From positions 1-64,000 of the forward strand of contig NZ_BCWR01000019.1 in NCBI RefSeq assembly GCF_001592305.1: a stretch of 64,000 nt of DNA. Reading direction: 5' to 3'. Origin of the DNA: Hydrogenophaga taeniospiralis CCUG 15921 (GTDB taxonomy: Bacteria; Pseudomonadota; Gammaproteobacteria; Burkholderiales; Burkholderiaceae_C). The translations under genes were made by a program, and so were the position numbers. Below the pieces are notes generated by a model. That model was given only the letters and a program-made list of their open reading frames with translations, searched no databases and was not told where the DNA came from. Each line of letters starts with the position of its first letter. Position 1 is the stretch's first letter. This document shows, piece after piece, positions 48,756 through 58,097 of the stretch.

Positions 48756-51089
48756 ATGGCGACTGAAACTGTATTGAACCAAGGGGTGGCCGGTGCTGCG
48801 GCGAATTCGGCGTCTGCGTCGGTGGCGGAGCTGGGCGTCTTGTCCAACGCATCACCGGGGGTGGTGGTGGTCCGTGAGGGGCAGCGCATGGCCGTTCAGG
48901 ACAGCGTGGCCCTGAAGGTGGGCGACCAGGTACTGGTGCCCCAGGGAGGCCAGGCTGCCGTGACATTCCCGGGTTCGGCCGCCAACCAGGCGCCCTTGCA
49001 GGGGACGCTGGTGGGCGGGACGGACGCCACCATCGGCGTCGCATCGCTGCCCAACGGCGCGCAGCAGGCGGTGATCGACCTCGCGGCGGGCGACTTTGTC
49101 CCCACGGGAGAGGGTGCCGCGGAAGCGGCCGTGCTGATGGTCAAGAAAGCCGCCCCGTCCTTGTTGGGTGGCGGCCTGGCCCTGGGCGAGTTTGCCCTCG
49201 GTGCCCTCGGCGTCGGGGCCGTCGCCGCGATGCTCAATGACGATGGCGATGACTCGGATGCCGATGCCGATGCCGATGCCGATGCCGATGCCGATGCCGA
49301 TGCCGATGCCGATGCCGATGCCGACGCCGACGCCGATGCGGATGCTGATGCGGATGCAGACGCCGATGCCGATGCCGATGCCGATGCCGATGCCGACGCT
49401 GACGCCGACGCCGACGCCGATGCCGATGCCGATGCCGATGCCGATGCTGACGCCGATGCCGATGCTGACGCCGATGCCGATGCCGATGCCGATGCTGACG
49501 CCGATGCCGATGCCGATGCTGACGCCGATGCCGATGCCGACGCCGATGCCGATGCCGACGCCGATGCCGATGCCGATGCCGATGCTGACGCCGATGCCGA
49601 TGCCGATGCCGATGCTGATGCTGATGCTGATGCCGATGCCGATGCCGACGCTGACGCTGACGCTGACTCCGATTCGGACGCGGACGGCGGCGACAAGCTG
49701 TTCGATCCGGGCAGCGACCTGGCCGACGGGACGGTGGATTCTCTCGACAGGACTTTCGTGCTTGAAGGGGTCCTGGACCCGGTGGCGTCCACGACGGGCG
49801 AGCTGACCGACACCCTGAGCGATGCCTTGGCGCCGCTGGTGGGTGACGAATTCACGGAGGACGATCCGAACGGTCTGGAGCCGGCCGACGACTTCGTGGA
49901 CCAAGTGGCCGACACCGGTGAAAACCTGCTGGAGCCGGTCGTGGACGGCCTGCTCGGTGACGGGGCGACCGACATGCTGCTGGGCTCGACGGTGGGGCAG
50001 GTGGACTACCTCACGGATGCGGTCGGCAACCTGGTGGACGACGGCACGCTGGTCGGTGATGCGCTGGACGGCCTCGGCCTGGGCGGCCTCACCGACGGGC
50101 TGCTGGACGAAGGCGGTGTGGTCGATGGCGTGCTGGGCGCCACCGTGGGCGACGACGGTCTGGTGGGGGGCCTGCTGGCCGACGATGGTCTGGTGGGCGA
50201 GCTGCTGACCGACGACGGTCTGCTCGGTGGCTTGCTGGATGTGCAGGAGCCCACCACCGGCGACGCGCTGCTCGATCCGTCCGAAGGGCTGCTGGGCGGG
50301 GTGTTGGACGGCACGGACCTCCTGGGCCTGGGCGACACCCTGGCTCCGGTGGTGGACGTGGTTGACAACGTAACCGACACCACCAGCGGCCTGCTGGCCC
50401 CGGTGCTGGGCACCGATTTCGAGGCGGACGACCCCAACGCGCTGGACGGCGTGGATGGCGTGGTCGGCACCGTGACGGACACGGCGGGCGACCTGCTGGC
50501 ACCCGTGACCGATGGCCTGCTGGGCGACGGTGCGCTGGACGGCACGCTGGGCGCCGTGGACACGCAGGTGGACTACGTGACCGACGGCGTCGTCAACGTG
50601 TTGGAGGGCGATCTGCTGGGAGGGGACCTGCTCGGTGGTGTGGTCGGCGGCGACTTGCTCGGCGGCCTGACCGAGGGCGATCTGCTGGGTGGCGTGGTCG
50701 GCGAGGACGGCCTGCTGGGTGGACTGACCGACGGCGATCTGTTGGGCGGCGTGACCGATGGCGACTTGCTAGGCGGCGTGGTCGGTGAAGACGGCTTGTT
50801 GGGTGGTCTGACCGACGGCGATCTGCTCGGTGGCGTGGTCGGTGAAGACGGCCTGCTGGGCAGCGTGACCGACGGCGACCTGCTCGGTGGCGTGGTCGGT
50901 GAGGACGGCCTGTTGGGCGGTGTGACCGAAGGCGATCTGCTCGATGGCGTGGTCGGCGACGACGGCCTGCTGGGCAGCGTGACCGACGGCGACCTGCTCG
51001 GCAGCACCCTGGAGCCTGTGACCAGCATGGCGCCGCTCGACGGGGCGCTCACGCCGGTGGTGGACCTGACCCAGGGCCTGCCGGTTTGA
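48756..51089 (+). CDS. Secreted acidic repeat protein with 68 Asp-Ala dipeptides
   Basis: The 777-residue product has four parts. (1) Residues 1-165: a FecR/adhesin-prefix-like module ([21 protein letters not shown]) ending in a hydrophobic Gly/Ala/Leu stretch. (2) Residues 168-304: an uninterrupted (Asp-Ala)68-Asp tract. (3) Two related domains of about 95 residues (about 330-425 and 530-625), each followed by (4) LLGG-type repeats, the second as 19-residue units. There is no signal peptide; a complete type I secretion system lies downstream, so it is the likely substrate. The ATG at 48756 follows GGAGAGG; the extension to TTG 48588 begins at the predicted transcription start and is rejected. 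Strongly acidic; calcium binding is possible. Confidence 0.85.
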   Translation: MATETVLNQGVAGAAANSASASVAELGVLSNASPGVVVVREGQRMAVQDSVALKVGDQVLVPQGGQAAVTFPGSAANQAPLQGTLVGGTDATIGVASLPNGAQQAVIDLAAGDFVPTGEGAAEAAVLMVKKAAPSLLGGGLALGEFALGALGVGAVAAMLNDDGDDSDADADADADADADADADADADADADADADADADADADADADADADADADADADADADADADADADADADADADADADADADADADADADADADADADADADADADADADADADADADADADADADADADADADADADSDSDADGGDKLFDPGSDLADGTVDSLDRTFVLEGVLDPVASTTGELTDTLSDALAPLVGDEFTEDDPNGLEPADDFVDQVADTGENLLEPVVDGLLGDGATDMLLGSTVGQVDYLTDAVGNLVDDGTLVGDALDGLGLGGLTDGLLDEGGVVDGVLGATVGDDGLVGGLLADDGLVGELLTDDGLLGGLLDVQEPTTGDALLDPSEGLLGGVLDGTDLLGLGDTLAPVVDVVDNVTDTTSGLLAPVLGTDFEADDPNALDGVDGVVGTVTDTAGDLLAPVTDGLLGDGALDGTLGAVDTQVDYVTDGVVNVLEGDLLGGDLLGGVVGGDLLGGLTEGDLLGGVVGEDGLLGGLTDGDLLGGVTDGDLLGGVVGEDGLLGGLTDGDLLGGVVGEDGLLGSVTDGDLLGGVVGEDGLLGGVTEGDLLDGVVGDDGLLGSVTDGDLLGSTLEPVTSMAPLDGALTPVVDLTQGLPV
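49257..49667 (+). repeat. Hexanucleotide repeat encoding Asp-Ala
   Basis: 68 contiguous six-base units of the form GAY-GCN (mainly GATGCC, with GACGCC, GATGCT, GACGCT, GATGCG, GATGCA). All differences between units are synonymous, so the peptide is kept while the DNA drifts. Confidence 0.97.
50640..51005 (+). repeat. 57-bp tandem repeats encoding LLGG units
   Basis: Imperfect units read about 19 residues each, for example [19 protein letters not shown]. Units differ at third positions and at a few residues. They form the C-terminal repeat block of the acidic protein. Confidence 0.85.
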
Positions 51090-51111
51090 TCCGATCCATC
51101 TCCACAACGGG

Positions 51112-51137
51112 CCTTCCCGGCGCTACCGCCGGGAAGG
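51112..51137 (+). other. Strong hairpin without U-tract after the repeat protein gene
   Basis: CCTTCCCGGC pairs with GCCGGGAAGG around GCTACC. There is no T-run, so it is more likely an mRNA-stability or partial-attenuation element that favours high output of the upstream gene over the secretion genes. Confidence 0.6.
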
Positions 51138-51150
51138 CGGGAGGAAACTC

Positions 51151-51654
51151 ATGAAGACGCAGCTTTTTCTATGGACCTGTGTGGCCGCTTTCGCCAGCGG
51201 CTGCGCGACCCAGCCCCAGGAGGGCGCCACGCAGCAGGTGTATTACCAGGCCTACAAGCGGCAGGACGCCGCCGTGGTCCGGCGGGTGGAACCCGCGCCG
51301 GTGCCGAGCGTGCTGGGGCCGATGGGCGTGTCCGGCACGGTCTATTTCGGCTTCGACCAGTCGACCCTGCAGCCGCAGTACCTGCGCATCGTGGAACAAC
51401 ACGGTGAGTACCTGCGCCAGAACACCGGCCGCAAGGTGCAGCTCGACGGCCACACCGACGAGCGCGGGGGCACGGAATACAACATCGGGCTCGGCCAGCG
51501 CCGCGCCGAGACGGTCCGGCAAGCGCTGATGCGCATGGGCGTGGCCGACAGCCAGCTGGAGGCGGTGAGCTTCGGCAAGGAAAAGCCGGCCTCCCAGCTG
51601 CAGACCGAAGAAGGCCACCAGCTCAACCGGCGGGTGGAGTTCAGCTACCGATGA
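51151..51654 (+). CDS. Pal-like OmpA-domain lipoprotein
   Basis: Outer-membrane lipoprotein that binds peptidoglycan. The 167-residue product has a signal with lipobox ASGC and a C-terminal OmpA domain: VYFGFDQSTLQPQY, then LDGHTDERGGTEYNIGLGQRRAETVRQAL, with the Asp and Arg used for diaminopimelate binding, and NRRVEFSYR. It is not next to tolB, so it is not the main Pal. GGGAGGAAA precedes the ATG. It may anchor the downstream secretion machine or the repeat protein to the cell wall. Confidence 0.9.
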   Translation: MKTQLFLWTCVAAFASGCATQPQEGATQQVYYQAYKRQDAAVVRRVEPAPVPSVLGPMGVSGTVYFGFDQSTLQPQYLRIVEQHGEYLRQNTGRKVQLDGHTDERGGTEYNIGLGQRRAETVRQALMRMGVADSQLEAVSFGKEKPASQLQTEEGHQLNRRVEFSYR

Positions 51655-51718
51655 GCCGGGCCGCTGCGGGCCCGCCCGCACCGCGGCCTGCCCCGCCAGC
51701 CTTCACACCCATACCGCC

Positions 51719-53428
51719 ATGACCCTCCAGGACCAGTTGAGCATGTGCCGGCAGCTGCTGCCGGCCGGGAACACGTCGGTGGGCCCCTGGCCCGCGCAGA
51801 CCCTGTTCTTTTCGGTCAGCGACCGGCGGTCGCGGGCCCGAGTGTTCCACGTCAGCGCCACCAGCCTCGACGAGGCCTGGCAGCAGGGCGTGGACTGGGT
51901 GCAGGCCTGGAGCGCGGCGACCCAGCGCAGCGAGCCCATGTGGCTGCGGGTGGACGTGGTCACCTCGGTGCGGGCGATGGCCTGGAGCCAGTTCCAGGAA
52001 CAGCTCCAGCAGGTCAAGCGCAACTACCTGCGCTACGGCCTCGCGCTCGACGAAGGCTTTCGCCACGCCTTCACCGAGCAGGAGATCAACGCCAACGCCA
52101 TGGTGTACGGCGGGGCCGCCATCGCGCACGCCGAGGTCAACATGGGCCACCTCCAGCGCTACGGCCGGATCCGGTTTGGCGAAGACTTCGCGCCGGTCCT
52201 GCTGCCCTCGTCGCCGGTCTACCTGCTGACCACCGCCGGGGTGTTCTGCGACGAGCAGGGCCGCGCCCATACCCTCAGCGGCCAGGGGCCGGACGCCGGC
52301 CGGCGGGACCTGGCCGAGCTCGACGCCGCCACCGTGCGTGGCCTGGTGCGCTCGGGCGCCGAGTACCTGGCGCGCCAGGTGCAGGAAGACGGGCGCTTCA
52401 TCTACGGCCGCTTTCCCTGCTTCGATCGCCGGATCGACACCTACAACGCCCTGCGCCACGCCAGCTCCACCTACGCCATGATCGAGTCGTGGGAGCTGAT
52501 CGAGGGCGGAGAACTCAAGGCCGCGATCGATCGTGCCCTGGTGTACCTGGTGGAGCGCCTGATCCGCACCTGCCAGCTGCCCGACGGCCGGCGCGCCGCC
52601 TTCCTCGTGGACGAGGTGGGCCAGGAGATCAAGCTCGGCGGCAACGCGATGGCGATCCTGGCGCTGGTCAAGTACAGCGAGGTCATGGGCACCAGCGCCT
52701 GTGCCGACCTGCTGGAGCGCCTCGGCACCGGCATCGAGCTGATGCAGGACCCCCGCAGCGGCGCCTTCACCCACGTGCTCCATGCGCGCAACCTGAAGGT
52801 CAAGGAGCCGTTCCGCATCATCTACTACGAAGGCGAGGCCGCGTTCAGCCTGTGCCGGCTCTACGGCTTCAGTGGCAACCCGCGCTGGCTGGCCATGGCC
52901 GAGAAGGCGTTCGAACACTTCATCGCGTCGCGGCACTGGCAGCACCACGACCACTGGCTGAGCTACAGCGTCAACGAGCTGACCCGCTACCGCCCCGAGG
53001 AAAAGTACTTCCGCTTCGGCCTGCAGAACATCGAGGGCCACATCGGCTTCGTGCGCCACCGCCGGACCACTTTCCCCACCCTGCTGGAGCTGATGATGGC
53101 CTCCAGCCAGATGCTGCGCCGCCTGCAGGACCGCCCCGAGCTGGGCCACCTGCTGGCCGATCTGGACCAGGAGACCTTCCGCGAAGCGCTGGTGCACCGG
53201 GCCCACCACATGCTCAACGGCCATTTCTGGCCCGAGATGGCGATGTACTTCAAGCAGCCCGACAGCATCGTGGGCTCGTTCTTCATCCGCCATCACTCGT
53301 TCCGGGTCCGCATCGACGACGTGGAGCATTACCTGTCGGGCTACGTCGCCTACCACGCTTGGCTGATGCAGCAGCAGACCCAAGTGGCCGTGGAGGCCTG
53401 CACCCCCCTGCCGGAAGGTTGCCCATGA
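51719..53428 (+). CDS. Unrecognised 569-residue protein, possible alpha/alpha toroid
   Basis: I cannot name the family. The N-terminal 180 residues are mixed. The rest is a long series of helices with aromatic and His-rich turns (YGRFPCFDRRIDTYNALRH, HASSTYAMIESWE, YYEGEAAFSLCRLYGFSG, HHDHWLSYSVNELTRY), a layout typical of (alpha/alpha)6 six-hairpin enzymes such as glycoside hydrolases and AGE epimerases. There is no signal peptide. Its stop overlaps the ABC-transporter ATG (ATGA), so it is tightly linked to the secretion system and may modify the substrate in the cytoplasm. Confidence 0.55.
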   Translation: MTLQDQLSMCRQLLPAGNTSVGPWPAQTLFFSVSDRRSRARVFHVSATSLDEAWQQGVDWVQAWSAATQRSEPMWLRVDVVTSVRAMAWSQFQEQLQQVKRNYLRYGLALDEGFRHAFTEQEINANAMVYGGAAIAHAEVNMGHLQRYGRIRFGEDFAPVLLPSSPVYLLTTAGVFCDEQGRAHTLSGQGPDAGRRDLAELDAATVRGLVRSGAEYLARQVQEDGRFIYGRFPCFDRRIDTYNALRHASSTYAMIESWELIEGGELKAAIDRALVYLVERLIRTCQLPDGRRAAFLVDEVGQEIKLGGNAMAILALVKYSEVMGTSACADLLERLGTGIELMQDPRSGAFTHVLHARNLKVKEPFRIIYYEGEAAFSLCRLYGFSGNPRWLAMAEKAFEHFIASRHWQHHDHWLSYSVNELTRYRPEEKYFRFGLQNIEGHIGFVRHRRTTFPTLLELMMASSQMLRRLQDRPELGHLLADLDQETFREALVHRAHHMLNGHFWPEMAMYFKQPDSIVGSFFIRHHSFRVRIDDVEHYLSGYVAYHAWLMQQQTQVAVEACTPLPEGCP

Positions 53429-55260
53429 TCAAACTCCTGCTTCCGCGCCAACTCGTGGCCAGGGCGCCCACCGACGGCACCGAGAGCCCCTTTGCGCAGG
53501 GCCTCACGAAGGCCTTCGACGACGCCTACCCCCTGCTCAAGCGGGCCGCGTTGTGGTCGCTGCCGATCAGCCTGTTTGGCTTGCTGCCTTCGGTGTTCGT
53601 GCTCCAGGTCTACGACCGGGTGATCTCGCGCAGCGGCACGGCCACGCTGGTGGCCCTGGTGGCCGGCATCTTCGTGTTCCTCGGCATCGAGTTCTGGCTG
53701 CGCACCCGGCGCTCGCGCGACCTGCGCAACGCCGGCGCCACCATCGACCACCACGTCTCCGAGTCGCTGATGGGCTCCATGCTCAAGCGGCCCCTGATGG
53801 CGCTGGAGGCGCGGCCCGCGTCGGCCTGGTTCATGCTGTTCCGCGACGTGGGCGCCGTGCGCGGCACGGTCACCGGCGGGCTGCTGGGCTCCATCTTCGA
53901 TCTGCCCATGGCGCTGTTTGCCCTGGCCGTGATCGGCGTGGTGGCGCTGCCGGTGCTGCCGATCGTGGTGCTGTTCCTGGCGGTCATGGCCTTCCTGGCC
54001 TGGTGGTGGGCCGACGAGGTGCGCGCCGGCCGCGTGGAAGAAACGCAGCGCGCGCGCGACGTGGACCGCGTGGTCTCCGAGATCTGCCGCGCACGCGAAA
54101 CCATCAAGACCCTGGGGCACGACGCGCCGGTGGTCCAGATGTGGCTGCAGGCCTACCGCAACTGGCTGGCCGAGAGCTTCCGCAAGAACGGCGAGCTGGA
54201 GACCGCGCGCGACAGCAGCACCGTGCTGCTCACGGTGTTCTCCGTGCTGGTGGTCACCGCCGGGGCCGTGGCCGTCACCCAGCAGCTGATGACGGTGGGT
54301 GGCCTGATGGCCGTCAACCTGCTGGCGATCAAGGCGCTGTCGCCGGTGGCGGGCATGGCCTCGGGCTGGCGTGGGCTGGCGCGCGCGGCCGAAGCGGCGC
54401 AGCGGCTGGAGAAGGTGCTGGCCGAGCCGGTGGAGCGCGCCGCCAGCGGCGTGGAGCTGACCAAGCCGCCCGGCCTGCTGCGCCTCACGGACGTGAGCTT
54501 CCGTTTCCCCGACGCGCCACGCCCGGTGTTTGAAAAGCTCAACCTGGAGATGGGGCCGGTGGGCCTGCACGTGATCGTGGGCAAGAACGGCGCCGGCAAA
54601 TCGACCCTGGTGAAACTGTTGGGCGGGCTCTACAGCCCCAGCGAGGGCGCGATCCACATCGGCGGCTACGACCTGGCCCAGTTCTCGCGCGAGGAGCTGG
54701 TGGGCTGGATCAGCTGTCTGTCGCAAGAGGTGTACTGGTTCGGCGGCGCGCTGATCGAGTCGCTGCGCCGGGCCGCACCCGGCCAGAGCGACGAACAGAT
54801 CGTCTCGGCCTGCCGGCTGTCGGGCGCGCACGAGTTCATCTCGCGCCTGCCCCAGGGCTACCGCACCGAGGTGGGCGAGGGCGGCATGGGCCTGTCGGTG
54901 GGCGAGCGGCGCAAGCTCGCGCTGGCCCAGCTGTTCCTGCGCAAGCCCGCGGTGCTGATCCTCGACGAACCCAGCAACGACCTGGACTACCAGAGCGAGA
55001 CCCACCTGATGACCGCGCTGGGCGCCGTGGCCAAGCGCCGCAACGTGGTGGTCGTGACGCATTCGCTGCGCATGGTCTCCATCGCCACGCAGATCTATTA
55101 CGTGGGCGGCGACGGCACGGTGCAGCAGGGCACGCCGGCCGAGATGGTGCCGCGGCTGTTCGGCGTGCAGCGCCCGGTGCCGGTGCCGACGCCGGCCCGC
55201 GAAGCGGTCGCCAGCGGCGGCTCGGTGGTGCATCTCAAAGGCATGGGGGTGGGCACATGA
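53425..55260 (+). CDS. Type I secretion ABC transporter
   Basis: Inner-membrane ATPase of the exporter. The 611-residue product has a membrane domain of about six helices with the T1SS hallmark SVFVLQVYDRVISRSGTATL and an ATPase domain: Walker A GKNGAGKST, Q-loop, Walker B AVLILDEPSNDLD and H-loop VVVTHSL. The signature motif is LSVGE instead of LSGGQ. It has no N-terminal C39 peptidase or C39-like domain, so the substrate is not cleaved by it. Start at ATG 53425; the stop overlaps the adaptor gene as ATGA. Confidence 0.93.
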   Translation: MIKLLLPRQLVARAPTDGTESPFAQGLTKAFDDAYPLLKRAALWSLPISLFGLLPSVFVLQVYDRVISRSGTATLVALVAGIFVFLGIEFWLRTRRSRDLRNAGATIDHHVSESLMGSMLKRPLMALEARPASAWFMLFRDVGAVRGTVTGGLLGSIFDLPMALFALAVIGVVALPVLPIVVLFLAVMAFLAWWWADEVRAGRVEETQRARDVDRVVSEICRARETIKTLGHDAPVVQMWLQAYRNWLAESFRKNGELETARDSSTVLLTVFSVLVVTAGAVAVTQQLMTVGGLMAVNLLAIKALSPVAGMASGWRGLARAAEAAQRLEKVLAEPVERAASGVELTKPPGLLRLTDVSFRFPDAPRPVFEKLNLEMGPVGLHVIVGKNGAGKSTLVKLLGGLYSPSEGAIHIGGYDLAQFSREELVGWISCLSQEVYWFGGALIESLRRAAPGQSDEQIVSACRLSGAHEFISRLPQGYRTEVGEGGMGLSVGERRKLALAQLFLRKPAVLILDEPSNDLDYQSETHLMTALGAVAKRRNVVVVTHSLRMVSIATQIYYVGGDGTVQQGTPAEMVPRLFGVQRPVPVPTPAREAVASGGSVVHLKGMGVGT

Positions 55261-56585
55261 AACATCCGGACAACTCGCCCGACCTGCCCGATGTGCTGCG
55301 GCGCCGTCCGGGCGGCGCGGTGGCGGGGCAACCCGAGCGGCGCGGCGTCTACTGGATGCTGTGGAGCGCGGTGGCCGTGCTGGCGGTGGTGGGCCTGGGC
55401 TACCCGGTCGAGACCGTGGTGGTCGCGCCCGGGCGGGTGATCCCGTCGGACCGCGTCAAGTCCGTGCAGCACCTCGAAGGCGGCATCGTCGCCGCCGTGC
55501 TGGTGAAGGACGGCGAGCGCGTGCGCGAGGGCCAGCCCCTGGTCGAGATCGACCTGGGCGGCAACGGCCTGAACCTGGAAGAGCTCTCGGCGCGCTTCGC
55601 CTCGAACCAGGCCGCGCGCATCCGCCTCAAGGCCGAAAGCCTGGACCAGCCTCTGCTGCGCGAGATGTTCCCCGCCGCGCTGGACGCCGCCGTGGTGCAG
55701 GGCGAGATGGGCGCTTTCGAAGCCCGCATGCAGGAGCAGCGCGGGCTGCTGGTGGGCGCGGCTTCGCAGCTGGAGCAGGCCCGCAGCAAGGAACTGGAGC
55801 AGCAGGCCAAGGTGGTGGGCCTGCAGCAGCGGGTGCGGCTGTTCCAGAACGAGGTCGAGATCTCGAACCAGCTGCTGCAGGAAAAGCTGGTGGGGCAGCT
55901 GGAGGTGCTGCAAAAGCGCCGCGAGCACGAGGCCGCCCGCAGCGAGCTGCAGGTGGCCCAGCAGTCCCTGGTGTCGGCGCGCGCGGCCATCGCCGAGGCG
56001 CAGGCCAAGGTGGCCGAGGTCACGGGGCGCTTTCGCCGCCGCGCGTCGGAGGAACTGGCCGAGGTCGAGCGCGACATTGCCAGCCTCAACGAGAACCTGG
56101 CCCGGGCCCAGGCCCAGCGCGAGCGCACGGTGGTGCGCGCGCCCACCGAAGGCATCGTCAAGGGCTCGCGCAACCCGAGCCCGGGCTGGGTCATCAAGCC
56201 CGGCGAGCCCATCATGGAGATCGTGCCCGACGAGGAGGTGATCATGATCGAGGCCAAGCTCAGCCCGAACGACCGCGGCTTCGTCTCGCCGGGCCAGACC
56301 GCCCAGGTGAAGGTCACGGCCTACGACTTCCTGCGCTACGGCACCATCGACGGCACGGTGACCCTGGTCGCGGCCGACGCCGATCGCGATGCCACGACGC
56401 CCAACGCGCCGCCCTACTACCGCTTGCTGCTGAGCACCAGCCAGTCCTTCATCGGCTTTCCGCAGAACCGCGTGACCCCGGGCATGGAGGCCGAGATCGA
56501 TCTCAAGGTCGGGCGCGATCCCTTCATCTGGTACCTGCTGCGCCCGGTGCTCAAGCTGCAGCGCGAAGCCTTCCGGGAGCCCTGA
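55257..56585 (+). CDS. HlyD-type membrane fusion protein
   Basis: Periplasmic adaptor of the type I exporter. The 442-residue product has one N-terminal membrane helix (YWMLWSAVAVLAVVGLGYPV), a lipoyl half-motif (VIPSDRVKSVQHLEGGIVAAVLVKDGERV), a long coiled coil of about 200 residues (about 100-290), and the return barrel VVRAPTEGIVKGSRNPSPGWVIKPGEPIMEIVP. Overlaps the ABC gene and lies two bases before the outer-membrane gene. Confidence 0.94.
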   Translation: MKHPDNSPDLPDVLRRRPGGAVAGQPERRGVYWMLWSAVAVLAVVGLGYPVETVVVAPGRVIPSDRVKSVQHLEGGIVAAVLVKDGERVREGQPLVEIDLGGNGLNLEELSARFASNQAARIRLKAESLDQPLLREMFPAALDAAVVQGEMGAFEARMQEQRGLLVGAASQLEQARSKELEQQAKVVGLQQRVRLFQNEVEISNQLLQEKLVGQLEVLQKRREHEAARSELQVAQQSLVSARAAIAEAQAKVAEVTGRFRRRASEELAEVERDIASLNENLARAQAQRERTVVRAPTEGIVKGSRNPSPGWVIKPGEPIMEIVPDEEVIMIEAKLSPNDRGFVSPGQTAQVKVTAYDFLRYGTIDGTVTLVAADADRDATTPNAPPYYRLLLSTSQSFIGFPQNRVTPGMEAEIDLKVGRDPFIWYLLRPVLKLQREAFREP

Positions 56586-56587
56586 CC

Positions 56588-58096
56588 ATGACCCACCCCC
56601 GTGCCTGGCCCCTGGGCCTGCTGTTGTGCTGCGGCCTGAACGCCGGCCCGCATGCCGCCGAACCGCCGCCGCTGGCGCTGCGCTCCGCGCGCCAGGTCAA
56701 CCTGGAGGTGCTGGGTGTGAGCACCCAGCTCGGCCACCTGCGCAGCGGCCTGCTGCAGGCGATGCAGGCCCACCCCGAGGTGCTCTCGGCCAAGGCCGCG
56801 GCGGACAGCAAGGCGATCGAGCTGGAGGCGGCGCAGTACGCGCGCTACCCCCGCTTCCAGCTGGGCACGGGCGCGGGCTCGTCGAGCTCGCAGGGGGACG
56901 GCGGGAGCGAGAGCTACCGCGTGGTGTCCGCCACCGCGCGCATGACCCTGCTGGACGGCGGCGTCATCAGCTCCCGGATCGACGCCACCCAGGCCAACAG
57001 CGTGGCCTTCGAGATGGCCATGAAGTCCACCTCGCAGAAGGTCGCGCTCGACGCCCTGACGGCCTACATGCAGGTGCTGCGTTTCGAGAACAAGCGCACC
57101 GTGGCGCAAAGCGCCGTCGCCGCGCTCGACGAGCTCTCGCGCCTGGAGCAGCGCAAGGTGGACCTGGGCGCCGTGGGCGAAAACGACCTGCGCATGACGC
57201 GCTCGCGCCGCGCCGCGTTCGCGGCCAAGCGGCAGGAGTTCGAGGTGCAGCTGGCCGACGCCACAGCGAAGTTCGAGAGCTATTTCGGCTTTGCGCCCCA
57301 GCCCTCGCGCCTGCCGGCGCTGGCGATCCCGGCGCAATGGAAGCCGGTGTCGCAGCAGGACCTGCTGGCCCGGGTAGAGGCGCAGAGCACCGAGCTGGCC
57401 GAGGCGCGCAGCCGCATCGAACACGCCCAGGCGCTGGTGCGCCAGCAGGAGGCCGCGCGCTTTCCGGCGGTGGAGGTCGTGGTGGCCAAGACCCGCGACC
57501 CGCGCGGCGTGGTCTACGCCGACTCGACGCGCACCGGGCTGGAGTTCAACTGGAATTTCGGCAATGGTTTCGACCTGCAGCTCAAGGTGAAGACCGCGCT
57601 GGCCGAGCTGGCGAACCAGGAGGCCAAGCTGGAGGCGGTGCGGCTCCAGCTGGCGCAGCTGAGCAACACGGCCTGGGGCCAGGCGCAGGCGGGTGAACAG
57701 AAGGTGTCCGAGCTGGCCGGGGCGGTGCGCGAAGCGGCCCTGCTGGTGCAGGGGCGCCGGCGCATGCTGGAGGTCGGCCGCGAGACCCTGCTCCAGGTGC
57801 TGGACGCGCAGGTGGAACACGATCTGCAACTGCTCGACTTCGTGGACGCCGTGGCCGACCTGCGCACCAACGAGCTGCGGCTGGCCCGGGTCAGTGGCCG
57901 CCTGGCGCTGGACGCGGCCAGCGATGCCGGCTGGGTCGGCCAGCTGTTCGCCCAGGGCGGCTCGTCGGGGTTGCTGTGGCTGGCGCAGGGCCGGTGCCCG
58001 GTGACGGCGGGCTGCCCCGTGCCCGAGGCACCGCAGGGTGGTGTGGCCGTGGCGGCTCTGCGCCTTCACTTGGAGCGCGAGCTCGCTGCGCGATGA
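56588..58096 (+). CDS. TolC-type outer membrane efflux protein
   Basis: Outer-membrane channel that completes the exporter. The 502-residue product has a signal peptide (about 1-24, ending PHAAE) and two repeats of long helices with the TolC features: AMQAHPEVLSAKAAADSKAIELEAAQYARYPRFQLG and, after the halfway point, TELAEARSRIEHAQALVRQQEAARFP with RTGLEFNWNFGNGF. The C-terminus continues about 60 residues past the barrel. It is the last gene of the operon; a palindromic repeat starts two bases after its stop. Confidence 0.92.
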   Translation: MTHPRAWPLGLLLCCGLNAGPHAAEPPPLALRSARQVNLEVLGVSTQLGHLRSGLLQAMQAHPEVLSAKAAADSKAIELEAAQYARYPRFQLGTGAGSSSSQGDGGSESYRVVSATARMTLLDGGVISSRIDATQANSVAFEMAMKSTSQKVALDALTAYMQVLRFENKRTVAQSAVAALDELSRLEQRKVDLGAVGENDLRMTRSRRAAFAAKRQEFEVQLADATAKFESYFGFAPQPSRLPALAIPAQWKPVSQQDLLARVEAQSTELAEARSRIEHAQALVRQQEAARFPAVEVVVAKTRDPRGVVYADSTRTGLEFNWNFGNGFDLQLKVKTALAELANQEAKLEAVRLQLAQLSNTAWGQAQAGEQKVSELAGAVREAALLVQGRRRMLEVGRETLLQVLDAQVEHDLQLLDFVDAVADLRTNELRLARVSGRLALDAASDAGWVGQLFAQGGSSGLLWLAQGRCPVTAGCPVPEAPQGGVAVAALRLHLERELAAR

Positions 58097-58097
58097 A

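Noticed and set aside
49257..49667. CRISPR-like or satellite array
   Set aside because: Six-base units in frame with purely synonymous variation inside a long coding region; no spacers.
48896..49975. Antisense Ser/Ala-repeat frame over the repeat tract
   Set aside because: It is only the mirror of the Asp-Ala hexanucleotide repeat, with no ribosome site.
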